64,000 bases of DNA, from the NCBI RefSeq assembly GCF_000151105.2, contig NC_014804.1, positions 434,001 to 498,000 on the forward strand, written 5' to 3'. The stretch is from Thermococcus barophilus MP (lineage in GTDB: Archaea; Methanobacteriota_B; Thermococci; Thermococcales; Thermococcaceae). This document shows positions 18,071-27,178 of the stretch, one piece after another (within the stretch, counting starts at the first letter, position 1; every line of letters begins with the position of its first letter). A program made the position numbers and the translations under genes. A model generated the notes under the pieces. It saw only the letters and a list, made by a program, of their open reading frames with translations. It made no database searches and was not told the origin of the DNA.

Positions 18071-18479
18071 GAACTGCATTTTCGACTTCTTTGCTTAACT
18101 TCATTCCCAGTTCAACTTCTTTGGCAACTATCCCTATGAAATGAATCTCTGCTTTTGCTAATCTTTCATCCAGAGCCATCATCAGCTTTAGCCCGTCAAC
18201 TGCACCCATGAAATGGGCACTTCTTATCTCAGCTTTAAGCTTCTCAAAGACTTCCTCACCCTTCAGATGAACGATTTTTCCGGGCTCAAATTTTTCACTT
18301 AGAATCGCATCAACTATCACAATTCTCTTCTCTCCGTTATAGTAATTTTGGAGCTTAAAAATATCAGTCCCAACTTCAAGGACATTGTATCCTTTTTCTG
18401 CTAAAATTCTCCCTATTTTAAGCCCAACACCATCGTCCCTCATGAGCTCATTGCCAAGAGCGAGGATTAGAGTTCTCAT
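18030..18479 (-). CDS. Hydrogenase maturation endopeptidase
   Basis: A 149-residue protein of the HycI/HyaD (M52) family, which removes the C-terminal peptide of the NiFe large subunit after nickel insertion. It shows ALGNELMRDDGVG (residues 7-19, nickel-sensing Glu and Asp), VEVGTD-type VLEVGTD, and VIVDAI. It lies 34 bases downstream of hydA in the same direction, whose C-terminal tail it is expected to trim. It overlaps the convergent 98-residue gene. Confidence 0.88.
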   Translation of the reverse strand: MRTLILALGNELMRDDGVGLKIGRILAEKGYNVLEVGTDIFKLQNYYNGEKRIVIVDAILSEKFEPGKIVHLKGEEVFEKLKAEIRSAHFMGAVDGLKLMMALDERLAKAEIHFIGIVAKEVELGMKLSKEVENAVPKVVELVEKIVRS

Positions 18480-18513
18480 AAAACCACCAGAGATAAAATT
18501 TAGAAAAGAGAAT

Positions 18514-19797
18514 TTAAAGCTTCACGATATGAACTGAACACGAAATGCACGGATCAAAAGCCCTGACAACCATCTCTGAGAGGAACTTAAGCCTATCTGG
18601 ATCGTCTTGATAATGCTTCTCTGCCATCATCCTAACGTGACGCTCCATTATTGCCAAGTTCATTGCAGTTGGCGTTATTATGTCAGCATAGCTGACCCTT
18701 CCATTCTTAACTTCAAGGGCATAAACTAACAGCCCTCTCGGTGCCTCAGTGATGCTGACTCCAAAGCCGTCTTTAATCTCAACTGCATCTCTTTCCCTGA
18801 TTGGCCATCTGGCTAAAGTTTCATCAATTATATCGACAGCCTTCTCCGTGAAGTAAACAAGCTCAAGCGCCTGTGCAAGGTTGTTGGCAAAGCAGTTGTC
18901 ATATCTGAATAAATCCCTATACTTCTCATAGAGGGCTTTTGCCCTTCCATAGAGCAGATCAGCGTTGTTCACGATTCTTGAAATTGCGCCGACCATGAAA
19001 GGTTTTCCTTTATAAAAACTGTGCTTTGCAAAGCTGTGTTCAACAACCCTCTCAACTATCCATTTTTTGTAATCCTCTACCGGAAACTCAAAGCCGTCGC
19101 TCACTTTTACATAATCTCCATAAATGCCGTAAATGCCGCCTCTTGGCTTAATTGCCATGTGAACGTTTTCCTCATCATCAACTTCGCTGAACTGTTCAAG
19201 CTTTGCAAATAGCTCCACTGTATATTCTGCCAATGGGAGGATCTCTTTAAGCTCCCTCCTCAATTCTTCAAACTGTGCTCTGCTTGGAAGCTTTCCAAAG
19301 CCGCCTAAAATCGCATTCTCCTGATGAATTGCCCTTGAACCGAGGACATCCATAATCTTTGAGCCGATGTTTTTGAGCTTCATTGCATATTCAACTTCCC
19401 TCTTATACCTGTCAATCATGCTAAGCGGATCTGGATAGCCAAGATAATCCGGGAGAACTAAGAGATACAGGTGCAGTGCATGACTCTCAATCATATCTCC
19501 TATGTAGAGCAACTCTCTGAGCTTTTGAATCTCCTCCCTTGGAGTAAATCCAATAGCTTTTTCTGCTGCTTCAAGGGCTGTCAGCTTATGGGCAGCTGAA
19601 CAGAAGGAACAGATTCTTGGGTAGACAGCTAAGGCTTCATCTAACTTTTTCCCAATGGTTATTGCTTCAAAGAACCTTGGACCTTCAATGATGTTAAGCT
19701 TCACCTCTTTGACTCCCTCATCTCCCATGACTATCTCTATTCCACCTTTGCCCTCAACTCTCGCTATATGATCAACGGTGATTGGAATATACATCAT
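18514..19797 (-). CDS. hydA: Cytosolic NiFe sulfhydrogenase I, alpha (catalytic) subunit
   Basis: The large subunit of the NADPH-dependent soluble hydrogenase (group 3b), which interconverts H2 and protons and can reduce polysulfide. The nickel ligands are in RICSFC (Cys63, Cys66) and DPCISC (Cys417, Cys420). The short tail after Cys-Ser-Val-His (IVKL) is the peptide removed in maturation. The length (427) and the stretch [14 protein letters not shown] agree with the Pyrococcus furiosus HydA I know. It overlaps hydD by four bases and ends the hydBGDA series. Confidence 0.95.
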   Translation of the reverse strand: MMYIPITVDHIARVEGKGGIEIVMGDEGVKEVKLNIIEGPRFFEAITIGKKLDEALAVYPRICSFCSAAHKLTALEAAEKAIGFTPREEIQKLRELLYIGDMIESHALHLYLLVLPDYLGYPDPLSMIDRYKREVEYAMKLKNIGSKIMDVLGSRAIHQENAILGGFGKLPSRAQFEELRRELKEILPLAEYTVELFAKLEQFSEVDDEENVHMAIKPRGGIYGIYGDYVKVSDGFEFPVEDYKKWIVERVVEHSFAKHSFYKGKPFMVGAISRIVNNADLLYGRAKALYEKYRDLFRYDNCFANNLAQALELVYFTEKAVDIIDETLARWPIRERDAVEIKDGFGVSITEAPRGLLVYALEVKNGRVSYADIITPTAMNLAIMERHVRMMAEKHYQDDPDRLKFLSEMVVRAFDPCISCSVHIVKL

Positions 19798-20585
19798 TCA
19801 CCCTCCTCAAAAATTTTGTTAACCATTTCCTCGAGCTTTGGATTATGGGCATTGAAAATCCTCATTCTGTCAAGGATTTCCTCCTTTGTGAAGCCTTTCT
19901 TCTTGAACTCCCTTGCCAGTGAGTCGAACCATGCGACATCATAACCAACGGCTCCTCTGCATCCTATGCACGCAACGCCATAGGCTGGACACCTTGCATC
20001 ACAGCCTGCCACTGTAACTGGACCCAGACAGGGCTCACCTTTTTCGATGAGAATGCAGGAGTTGCCTCTCAGTCTGCACTCGACACATACAGGATAGTCA
20101 ATGTCCTCCGGCCATGACCCTACTAAGAATGTCCCCAGTGCATAGAGAAAGTCCTTCTTTTCTGGTGGACATCCGTAGAGCTTGTAGTCAACTTTTATAA
20201 ACTTTTCAACTGGTTCCGCCATCTTTGGCTCAAATTTGACCTTTCCGTCTCCATAGACTGTCTTCCAAAGCTGCTCAAGTTCTTTTTCCTTGCCCCAGCT
20301 TTGAACTCCGCCATGAACTGCACAGGAGCCAACGGCAACTACGATCTTTGCCTTCTCTCTGATTTTCTTAACAAGCTCAATCTCCTCTTTTGTTGAAACA
20401 CTCCCCTCAATGAATGCTATATCAACCTCTCTCTCCTCACTGCTATCTCTGCTCAGCATATACCAGCACTCGATTTTTGCTTTATCAATGAGCTGAAGTA
20501 TTTCATCCATCATGGCAAATTGCAATTGACAGCCGTAGCATGATGTGAGGGCGTAAAACCCGATTTTAATCTTCCTGTTTTCCAT
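19794..20585 (-). CDS. hydD: Sulfhydrogenase I, delta (small, electron-transfer) subunit
   Basis: A 263-residue iron-sulfur small subunit of the NiFe hydrogenase. The proximal-cluster motif is [10 protein letters not shown] (Cys16, Cys19), then [20 protein letters not shown], and a Cys-rich C-terminal part ([37 protein letters not shown]) for further clusters. It moves electrons between the HydBG module and the NiFe site. It lies between hydG (11 bases upstream) and hydA (4-base overlap). Confidence 0.95.
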   Translation of the reverse strand: MENRKIKIGFYALTSCYGCQLQFAMMDEILQLIDKAKIECWYMLSRDSSEEREVDIAFIEGSVSTKEEIELVKKIREKAKIVVAVGSCAVHGGVQSWGKEKELEQLWKTVYGDGKVKFEPKMAEPVEKFIKVDYKLYGCPPEKKDFLYALGTFLVGSWPEDIDYPVCVECRLRGNSCILIEKGEPCLGPVTVAGCDARCPAYGVACIGCRGAVGYDVAWFDSLAREFKKKGFTKEEILDRMRIFNAHNPKLEEMVNKIFEEGE

Positions 20586-20596
20586 CTCTCCTCACC

Positions 20597-21472
20597 TCAG
20601 TCGAGCAAGCCTGGTGTTGAAATTATGTCGAAGTACCCAAACACTGGACCATCTTTGCAGATGTACTTCCAGGAAGTGCTTGTTCCAACGTTGCAGTGGC
20701 CACATTTGCCAATTCCGCACTTCATCCTCCTCTCCAGTGTCACGAAAATGTTCTCTGGTCTGTATCCATAGTTTATGAGGGATTCGAAGACTGCCTTATA
20801 CATCCTTGGTGGACCACAAATGGCGACAGCTGTCTTCTTTGGGTTTGTATTGGCTTCAACAATGAAGTTCTGAGGTCTACCCTTCAGTCCGGGCCATTCG
20901 GGATCTCTTGTAACACTTTGGATGATCTTCACATTTTCAGATTCTGCCAAATCTTTCATTGCCTCAAGCTCCTTGTAGAAGAGAAGATCCTTTCCATAAC
21001 GGGCTGTGTTGATGAAGGTTATGTTTCCGTACTTCCATCTGTTGTCCATTGCGTAGAGGAAGACGCTCCTAAGAGGGGCAGTACCGAGACCAGCTGCTAT
21101 CAAAAGCAGATCCATTCCCTCCCATTCATCAACGGGGAATCCATTTCCATAAGGTCCTCTCACCAGAACTGTATCTCCGGGCTGCAATCTGTGAACAACT
21201 GTTGTAACTCTCCCGGCTTTTCTTATACAAAGCTCAAAGAACCCCTTTCTCATTGGTGAGGAGCATATGCTTATTGGAACTTCACCAACTCCAGGAATTG
21301 TCAGCTGAACGAACTGCCCTGGCTTGAATGTCCAGGTTTCTGCTATCTCAGGATCTTCAAACCTAAAAAGGAACAGCTTTTCTTTATCTGTGAGCTTGTA
21401 AACTTTCAAAACTTTGACCTTTTCAAGAGCATAGGGATTATCACCATGGACAATTTGAGTGGTGGTCATCAT
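20597..21472 (-). CDS. hydG: Sulfhydrogenase I, gamma (flavin / NADPH-binding) subunit
   Basis: A 291-residue protein of the ferredoxin-NADP reductase type. FAD-binding residues lie in [10 protein letters not shown] and the ICSSPMR segment, NADP-binding ones in [13 protein letters not shown] and CGPPRMYK, and a C-terminal [2Fe-2S] site in [12 protein letters not shown]...YICKDGP. It takes electrons from or gives them to NADP(H). Much of it is nearly identical to the Pyrococcus HydG sequence I remember. The start overlaps the hydB stop, with GGGGTGAAGG before the ATG. Confidence 0.95.
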   Translation of the reverse strand: MMTTTQIVHGDNPYALEKVKVLKVYKLTDKEKLFLFRFEDPEIAETWTFKPGQFVQLTIPGVGEVPISICSSPMRKGFFELCIRKAGRVTTVVHRLQPGDTVLVRGPYGNGFPVDEWEGMDLLLIAAGLGTAPLRSVFLYAMDNRWKYGNITFINTARYGKDLLFYKELEAMKDLAESENVKIIQSVTRDPEWPGLKGRPQNFIVEANTNPKKTAVAICGPPRMYKAVFESLINYGYRPENIFVTLERRMKCGIGKCGHCNVGTSTSWKYICKDGPVFGYFDIISTPGLLD

Positions 21473-22572
21473 ATTCCTTCACCCCTAATATTGCTTGCAT
21501 AGGCAAATCCTCTCTTTGGAATCTCCTCACTCATTTCAGGAGGACAGGACTTCTCCTCAAATCCAAGAATTGTCCTTAAGTTCCTTACAAAGCTTATCCC
21601 TGCAGGACAGAAGTATGTACATCTTCCACATCCAACACAGTAGCTTATGCCAAGCTTTTCATTATATGCATTCTTGCACAAATATCGGTTCATGAAACGG
21701 GATTTCTTAGTTGGTCTAAAGTTATGTCCCCCAGCAACCAGGCCGTGGCTTCTCAGCTGGCATGAGTCCCATCTTCTAATCCTAACTCCAGTGTCACCAT
21801 CAAGATTCGGTATATCCTGAACATCATAACATCTGCATGTTGGACAAGTTAAGTTACAGTTCCCACATCCTAAACAGAGCTCACTCTGCTCATCCCACAT
21901 TGGGTGCTCCATTTCAAGCTCAAGGAGATAGCGCAGGTTTCCCCAATCTTCATGATATCTGAACGATTGGTGTCTCTTCTTTTCAAAGTCCCTGAAGTTA
22001 CAGATGTCTTGGGTTGTAACCTCTTCAAAGAGCTTTATGTTCTTGTCGACAATTCTGTGTCCCGTGGGAGTGCCGACTCTCACGAGCCATCCATCTGGAA
22101 GTTCGTGAAGGAAAAGATCAAATCCGTCATCTGCAAAGTCTGTCTCCCTCAGGTTGCAGAAGCAGTATTCATCTGGCATACAGCTTATTCCTATGATGAT
22201 ACCTTTCTCTCTGCGGATCTTATAGTATTTATCTGGGAATTCATCAAGGTATATCGTGTCCATAATCTTCAGTCCAAAGATGTCACATGCATGAAGTCCA
22301 AAGATCACGAAGGGTTCAACGTTCTCAACAACCTCTTCATATTCAGCCTTTGATATGCTGAACTTGAACATCGTTTCTCTTGGCAGGAAGAAGAACTTCT
22401 TAGGTGGCATTATGGTTCTGTTGTAATGGAATTCAATTTTCCTGACATCATCTATCTCTCTGAAGTCATAAAACTTCTCTGAGATTTTCACGGGAGCATA
22501 CAGCTTACCAAAGTTTTTTAAACGCTCCAGAAATTCATAAACATTTTCCTGTGGCAGCTTCACATACCTCAT
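21469..22572 (-). CDS. hydB: Sulfhydrogenase I, beta (4Fe-4S) subunit
   Basis: A 367-residue ferredoxin-like subunit. It has two C-terminal clusters: [16 protein letters not shown] and [14 protein letters not shown]. Together with HydG it forms the sulfur/NADPH-reducing module. ATG 22572 follows GGGGAGGGGATCTCT and gives exactly the length I recall for Pyrococcus HydB. The extra 19 residues of the longer frame begin in a region with no ribosome binding site. It is the first gene of the hydBGDA-protease operon. Confidence 0.94.
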   Translation of the reverse strand: MRYVKLPQENVYEFLERLKNFGKLYAPVKISEKFYDFREIDDVRKIEFHYNRTIMPPKKFFFLPRETMFKFSISKAEYEEVVENVEPFVIFGLHACDIFGLKIMDTIYLDEFPDKYYKIRREKGIIIGISCMPDEYCFCNLRETDFADDGFDLFLHELPDGWLVRVGTPTGHRIVDKNIKLFEEVTTQDICNFRDFEKKRHQSFRYHEDWGNLRYLLELEMEHPMWDEQSELCLGCGNCNLTCPTCRCYDVQDIPNLDGDTGVRIRRWDSCQLRSHGLVAGGHNFRPTKKSRFMNRYLCKNAYNEKLGISYCVGCGRCTYFCPAGISFVRNLRTILGFEEKSCPPEMSEEIPKRGFAYASNIRGEGI

Positions 22573-22883
22573 AGAGATCCCCTCCCCATGAACATCATTA
22601 TGCATATGCTCATTTTTGTACCTCCTCAAAGGAAACTACGGTGGGGAATAAAAAAGCCTTTCTAAACCCTTAGCTTGTTAACCAAAGGTTAAAATGTATC
22701 TGTTTGCTTCAATCTCCTGTAACTTCTACAAAAATCGCTCTCTGTTGTAGTATATGGTGGAAAAATGAACAGAGTAAGTGGCGAAGGACAAATGATGTTC
22801 ATTGTTGTTCTTAGATATTCCACCTTTGGTTGAGAAAGCTTCGTTTAAAAAACGCTTTTATAGCCTTAGTTGAAGAATGTAAA
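22573..22883. promoter_or_regulatory. Divergent promoter region between hydB and the ferredoxin module
   Basis: A gene-free stretch of 311 bases separating two electron-transfer operons. It holds a SurR-like site (22674-22690) near the hydB side, and on the ferredoxin side a TATA-like TTTAAAAAAC within CGTTT-aaa-AAACG, close to the ATG at 22884. No reading frame or RNA structure is seen. Confidence 0.6.
22674..22690. promoter_or_regulatory. Candidate SurR-binding site
   Basis: CTTgttAACcaaagGTT fits the extended SurR motif GTTn3AACn5GTT with one mismatch. It contains the perfect palindrome TTAACC-aaa-GGTTAA (22678-22692). SurR, the redox-sensing regulator of Thermococcales, is known to control hydrogenase operons, so the place upstream of hydB is right. 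The match is by eye. Confidence 0.45.
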
Positions 22884-23339
22884 ATGACACGAAGTATTCA
22901 TTTGGACATAAAAGCACCTTATAGCCCAAATAAGTACTTAATTGAACAAAGTGATGCTGAAATGCTGAGAAGTGAACTGTGTATAGGATGTGCAGCATGT
23001 GCAAATGCATGCCCCTTTGATGCTATTGGGATAGTTGACAATAACAAAAGAGTAATTCACTTCTCCCCAGAAAAATGCAGCAACTGTAGCTTTGAATGCA
23101 ATGATGTGTGTCCAACAAGGGCAATAGAAAGAAGACCAGATAAAATAACCCTGGAATTTGAATATGCCTTCTGCCTCGAATGTGGCAGAAGATTAATGCG
23201 AACTAAGAAAGAGGCGGAATATTATGCTCAACAGTTGCTTAAAATGGGCGAAAAAGTCGAGTTTGCATTTATCTGTGATGAATGTAAGATGAAAAAGATT
23301 TCCTCTGTCTCTGACAAATACTCAGGCTACCTGATTTAG
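22884..23339 (+). CDS. 4Fe-4S ferredoxin-like protein with C-terminal Cys pairs
   Basis: A 151-residue protein with one full cluster motif (CIGCAACANACP), a second looser one (CSNCSFECNDVCP), and two CxxC pairs further on (CLECG, CDEC) that may bind zinc or iron. It is expected to pass electrons to the GltD-like flavoprotein encoded 21 bases downstream. ATG 22884 is preferred because a TATA-like box is placed so that transcription starts shortly before it; the longer TTG-initiated frame would start upstream of the predicted transcript. Confidence 0.82.
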   Translation: MTRSIHLDIKAPYSPNKYLIEQSDAEMLRSELCIGCAACANACPFDAIGIVDNNKRVIHFSPEKCSNCSFECNDVCPTRAIERRPDKITLEFEYAFCLECGRRLMRTKKEAEYYAQQLLKMGEKVEFAFICDECKMKKISSVSDKYSGYLI

Positions 23340-23360
23340 GGGGTGAAGTTGGTGAAAGGT

Positions 23361-24407
23361 ATGAGGTTCGCTTTCTTATGTAGGGAAAAACCTGAGCCCA
23401 CAGGGAAAAAAGTGGCAATAATTGGTGCAGGGCCGGCTGGACTGAGTGCCGCCGGGTATTTAGTCTGCCACGGACACGAAGTTCACATATACGACAAGCT
23501 ACCGGAACCTGGTGGATTGATGCTCTTTGGAATTCCGGAGTTTAGGATACCGATATACAGAGTCAGAAAGGGGTATGAGGAGCTCGAAAATGTCTTTGAA
23601 GTAAAGTTTTTCCCCAAAACCAAAGTTGCCTTTGGAAATGGTGAGGAGGAAGGAGATAAATTTGTAGAGAATGTTATAAACTTCAATGAGCTGGTTGAAA
23701 AATATGACGCTGTTCTTATAGCAACGGGAACTTGGGAGTCATGGATGCCAAACATTGAGGGTGTCGAGTTGGAAGGAGTCTATCCGGCTTTGGACTATCT
23801 CTTCAAAATCAAATCAGCAAAGCTTGGGCACATGAGCTGGGATGAGGTTCCTCCAATTGAAGGAAAACGAGTTATGGTGGTTGGAGCAGGTCATACGGCT
23901 GTAGATGCCGCTATGGAGAGCCTACTCCTCGGAGCGGAGAAAGTTTACATGAGCTACAGAAGGACCATAAGGGAAGCTCCTGCCGGTGCTTATGAGATAA
24001 ACCTCCTTAAGCAGAGGGGAGTTAAGTGGCTCGAGCTCACGGTTCCTGTGAGGATTGTTGGTGAGTATGGCAAAGTTATTGCTGTTGAGTTGCAAAAATG
24101 TAAGCTTGGAGAGCCAGACGAAAGCGGAAGGAGAAGACCAATTCCGATTGAAGGCTCAAACTTCCAAATCGATGTGGATTACGTAGTATTTGCAGTTGGG
24201 CAGAGGCCAACACCACCCTTTGCTGGAGATGTTGGAATTGCCGTTGACAAGAAGGGCAGAATTGTAGTTGACTCAAGACACATGACGAGCAGGGAGGGAG
24301 TGTTTGCTGCTGGTGACGTTGTCATCGGGCCATCAAAGGTCGGTAGAGCGGTGTTAGATGGTCTGCTGGCTGCTGAAAGCATGCACATGTGGCTTCTTGG
24401 GAGGTGA
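23361..24407 (+). CDS. GltD-like NAD(P)/FAD-dependent oxidoreductase
   Basis: A 348-residue flavoprotein with an FAD Rossmann motif (VAIIGAGPAGLSAAGYL), the glutamate-synthase small-subunit signature PEPGGLMLFGIPEFRIP, an NAD(P) motif (VMVVGAGHTAVDAAMES) and the closing FAD motif GVFAAGDVV. It lacks the N-terminal Fe-S domain of GltD and NfnB, which seems to be supplied by the separate ferredoxin gene. No glutamate synthase large subunit is near, so a transhydrogenase or ferredoxin:NAD(P)H role is likelier. ATG 23361 follows GGTGA, but GTG 23352 is also possible. Confidence 0.86.
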   Translation: MRFAFLCREKPEPTGKKVAIIGAGPAGLSAAGYLVCHGHEVHIYDKLPEPGGLMLFGIPEFRIPIYRVRKGYEELENVFEVKFFPKTKVAFGNGEEEGDKFVENVINFNELVEKYDAVLIATGTWESWMPNIEGVELEGVYPALDYLFKIKSAKLGHMSWDEVPPIEGKRVMVVGAGHTAVDAAMESLLLGAEKVYMSYRRTIREAPAGAYEINLLKQRGVKWLELTVPVRIVGEYGKVIAVELQKCKLGEPDESGRRRPIPIEGSNFQIDVDYVVFAVGQRPTPPFAGDVGIAVDKKGRIVVDSRHMTSREGVFAAGDVVIGPSKVGRAVLDGLLAAESMHMWLLGR

Positions 24408-24412
24408 TTAAA

Positions 24413-24919
24413 ATGGCAAGGAGGATTCTTCACGTTGATTACAGCTTATGTATTGGATGTGAAACATGTCAAAGTGTTTGTGATTTCCTCCACCATGGAA
24501 AACCGAATATAAGGATTTATTACACTGAATCTGGTTTGCCGATCCCAATAAACTGTAGGCACTGTGAGAAAGCCCCATGTATGAACGTTTGTCCATCAAA
24601 TGCTATCTACAAGGACACCGATGGTGCGGTAATCATTGACCCCAAGAAGTGCATTGGCTGTCTTATGTGTCTTGCCGTTTGTCCCTTCGGTGCTCCAAGC
24701 TATGATGCAAGGCTTAAGGTGGTTACAAAGTGCGACATGTGTGCTGACAGAAGAAGGGTTGGCTTAGAGCCGGCGTGCAGTGAGATGTGCCCAGCAGAGG
24801 CAGTATTCTTCGGAAGACCAGAGGAAGTTGAGGATGAAATAAGAAGGAGGACAGCAGAAAAGATCGCAAGGGAAAGGATTTCCTCCACCGTCATGGAGAG
24901 TATTGGAAGAATTCTCTGA
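24413..24919 (+). CDS. DmsB/HydN-type 4Fe-4S dicluster protein
   Basis: A 168-residue electron-transfer protein with four cluster motifs: CIGCETCQSVCD, CRHCEKAPCMNVCP, CIGCLMCLAVCPFG and CDMCADRR...CSEMCP. This is the polyferredoxin layout of electron-transfer subunits such as DmsB, HydN and CooF. A near-perfect GGAGGTGAT ribosome binding site spans the stop of the preceding gene. With the two upstream genes it forms a three-gene module divergent from sulfhydrogenase I. Its 3' end overlaps the convergent cobD by 29 bases. Confidence 0.88.
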   Translation: MARRILHVDYSLCIGCETCQSVCDFLHHGKPNIRIYYTESGLPIPINCRHCEKAPCMNVCPSNAIYKDTDGAVIIDPKKCIGCLMCLAVCPFGAPSYDARLKVVTKCDMCADRRRVGLEPACSEMCPAEAVFFGRPEEVEDEIRRRTAEKIARERISSTVMESIGRIL

Positions 24920-25868
24920 AAGCATCTATCAGCTTTTCGTTTTCTTCTCTTTTTCTCACACTGAAGCGGATGTATTCTGGCAGGCCAAAAGAGGTGCAGT
25001 CTCTAACTGCTATTCCTTTCTTCTTGAAGAATTCAACTGCTCCTTTTGCATTCCCAACATTTTTTATGAAGAAGTTTGCATCGCTTTTGACGTTGAGGGC
25101 TTTTTCAATGCGTTCCTTCTCCTTCCAGATTAAAGGCATTGTTTTTTCCAAATGCTTAAACTCATCTCTGACAACAAACTCCAGAAACGCATAGCCTAAA
25201 GAGCCAATGCTCCAGGGCATTCTGACGCTCTTAAAAGCCTCGCTGAAGCCGATGACATAGCCAACCCTGATTCCAGGCAAACCGTAGCTCTTCGTGAACG
25301 TCCTCAGCTTTAGGATGTTCTCCCCCTTCGGGCTTCTGGCATCTTTAACGAAATCTATGAATGCTTCATCTAAAACCAGAAGTGAATCTGTATCTTCCAC
25401 CGCTTGAATTAAAAGCTTGAGTCTTTTTGGAGAATAGAATTTGCCATCGGGATTGTTTGGATTGCAGAAGAAAACAATGCTACTCTTTGCAACAAATTCA
25501 GCCAGCGCTTCTGGGTTGTTTGGACCTTTGATAACCTCAGCGTTAAAAATCCTTGCAATTCTTTCATATTCCTCATAAGTGTGCTCTGGGATAATTACCT
25601 TCCTTCTTTCTTTCATCGCAAGGATGCCGAGGAGATACAGAGCCTCGGTTATTCCCGCTGTGACTGTTACTTTTTCACCAATCAAATTCGAAAGCTCCTC
25701 TTCAAGCTTTTCCCAATAAATGTAGCGTTTGCTTAAGGTTTTAGCACGTTCAAACATCTCATCTACCCATTCTGGGAGGTAGGGATTTAGAGAGGCGGAA
25801 AAATCCAGCAGCCCCTCTTCTCTTACACCGCCGTGGTGGGTTTTAAATTTAACTGGTTTAAGCATCAT
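24891..25868 (-). CDS. cobD: Threonine-phosphate decarboxylase-like PLP aminotransferase
   Basis: A 325-residue class I/II PLP enzyme. HHGG near the start, DFSASLNPYLPEW, FCNPNNPDGKFY, VLDEAFIDF and the lysine-containing TKSYGLPGIRVGY are typical of the CobD/CobC branch that makes (R)-1-amino-2-propanol phosphate for the cobamide nucleotide loop. Sequence alone also allows histidinol-phosphate aminotransferase, but it sits in an operon with cbiB, whose product uses the aminopropanol phosphate. GGAGGAAAT precedes ATG 25868. Confidence 0.87.
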   Translation of the reverse strand: MMLKPVKFKTHHGGVREEGLLDFSASLNPYLPEWVDEMFERAKTLSKRYIYWEKLEEELSNLIGEKVTVTAGITEALYLLGILAMKERRKVIIPEHTYEEYERIARIFNAEVIKGPNNPEALAEFVAKSSIVFFCNPNNPDGKFYSPKRLKLLIQAVEDTDSLLVLDEAFIDFVKDARSPKGENILKLRTFTKSYGLPGIRVGYVIGFSEAFKSVRMPWSIGSLGYAFLEFVVRDEFKHLEKTMPLIWKEKERIEKALNVKSDANFFIKNVGNAKGAVEFFKKKGIAVRDCTSFGLPEYIRFSVRKREENEKLIDAFREFFQYSP

Positions 25869-25883
25869 ATTTCCTCCAGCAGA

Positions 25884-26183
25884 CTATTGGACATAAACAA
25901 TGTCCCTCCTAATTTGTTCCCACAACCTTTTTCGGCTTAATGCAGCGTTTTTAGTAATCAAATCAACTCTAATTCCAAGGATTTCCTCGAGATACTCTTT
26001 TAAATCTACAATCTCCCAACCAATTGGTCTCTCAAACTCAACGAGGATGTCAACATCACTAAGCTCATCAGCTTCTCCTCTCGCATATGATCCGAAAATT
26101 GCAATCTTTTTTACACCAAATCTTTTATGCAGTTCGTCTTTGTGCCTGCGCAGAATTTCCTCAATCTCTTCAAGGGACTTCAT
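25884..26183 (-). CDS. MNT-type nucleotidyltransferase domain protein
   Basis: A 99-residue minimal nucleotidyltransferase with the signature IAIFGSYARGEADELSDVDILVEF. Such proteins often serve as antitoxins that modify HEPN toxins, but no HEPN gene is adjacent. GGGGGT then ATG 26183 sets the start; ATG 26195 is less well placed. It is wedged between cbiB and cobD with about 15 bases on each side, so it is read with the cobamide operon. Its role there is unknown. Confidence 0.82.
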   Translation of the reverse strand: MKSLEEIEEILRRHKDELHKRFGVKKIAIFGSYARGEADELSDVDILVEFERPIGWEIVDLKEYLEEILGIRVDLITKNAALSRKRLWEQIRRDIVYVQ

Positions 26184-26198
26184 CACTACCCCCATCCG

Positions 26199-27077
26199 TT
26201 ATTGTACAAAAAACGATTTAACGATTTCGGAGACAAATACAAAAGCTATCCATTCCTCAACAACAGCCCAATAAACTCTTAATGCCTTCCCAATGTCTTC
26301 CAACCTAGGTTCTTTTCCCTCAAATCTGTAAACGCCTTTTTTCTCGAGCCAGACTCCCAAAATGGCGCTCATGGCTGCTATCGGCTTATCGGAGTTGAGC
26401 TTGAACCTCGCTTTTCTCCAGTATTGTATGACTTTCCCTGGATTAAAAGGTAGGAAAAGCAAAACAGTAATGCGAGCTGGAATGAAGTTGAGCAGATCGT
26501 CTAAACGGGCGGCGAACTTGCCGAAATAAAGGTAGCGTTCATTTTTGTATCCAATCATGGCATCAAGTGTGTTTACGGCTCTATAAATCAAAGCCCCACT
26601 CAGTCCAAAGATGAGATAATAGAACAGAGGGGCAACTACGCTGTCCGTTATGTTTTCAGCTAAGCTTTCAATTGCTGCTGAATTTAAATGAGCCCTGTCT
26701 AATTTTGATACCTCCCTGCTCACAATCCAGCTGACATACTTCCGCTGCTCCTCAATATCCTCCCGTATTGTGTTTCTCACGTGCTGGGCGAGGCTTTTGA
26801 TGGCGAATGAGCTCTTTAAGAGATAAACGCTCAAAGCAAAGCAAAGCCATTTAGGTAAAAACCCTGGAAGCCTTGAAAGGGCAAAAGCAACCGCAATCAC
26901 GAATAAGGAAGCAAAAGTTCCTGCAACAAAATCTAAAGCTGGACTCCTTCTTTTGTAATGTTTATCAAAAAAGCCTATCAGCCTGCCAAACCACACTGTA
27001 GGGTGAAGCAAAACGGGAGGCTCACCCAGAGTTAAATCCCAGACGATCGCGAGTATGAATATCCCGAGGTACTCCAT
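26199..27077 (-). CDS. cbiB: Adenosylcobinamide-phosphate synthase
   Basis: A 292-residue integral membrane enzyme that joins adenosylcobyric acid to aminopropanol (phosphate). It shows [19 protein letters not shown] at the start, [19 protein letters not shown] near the middle and [18 protein letters not shown], all family hallmarks, with several membrane helices. A predicted operator (27088-27101) lies just upstream between the TATA box and the start. It heads the operon cbiB - nucleotidyltransferase - cobD. Confidence 0.93.
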   Translation of the reverse strand: MEYLGIFILAIVWDLTLGEPPVLLHPTVWFGRLIGFFDKHYKRRSPALDFVAGTFASLFVIAVAFALSRLPGFLPKWLCFALSVYLLKSSFAIKSLAQHVRNTIREDIEEQRKYVSWIVSREVSKLDRAHLNSAAIESLAENITDSVVAPLFYYLIFGLSGALIYRAVNTLDAMIGYKNERYLYFGKFAARLDDLLNFIPARITVLLFLPFNPGKVIQYWRKARFKLNSDKPIAAMSAILGVWLEKKGVYRFEGKEPRLEDIGKALRVYWAVVEEWIAFVFVSEIVKSFFVQ

Positions 27078-27087
27078 GTTCAGTATC

Positions 27088-27101
27088 TGGATATTTTGTC
27101 C
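27088..27101. promoter_or_regulatory. Candidate cobamide operator upstream of cbiB
   Basis: TGGATATTTTGTCC aligns with sites before btuF, cobT, cobS and the cobZ operon (GGAT, A/T-rich core, CC at a fixed distance). It sits 11 bases before the cbiB ATG, near the expected transcription start. Confidence 0.55.
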
Positions 27102-27178
27102 TTTTAACTTTTGAGCTTTTTGTTCTTTGTAACTATTGTCAAACAGTTAGTCACGGGAGCTTTTTAAGGACGGGCATT

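Noticed and set aside
25884-26195. Complete HEPN/MNT toxin-antitoxin pair
   Set aside because: Only the MNT part is present; both neighbours are clear cobamide enzymes.
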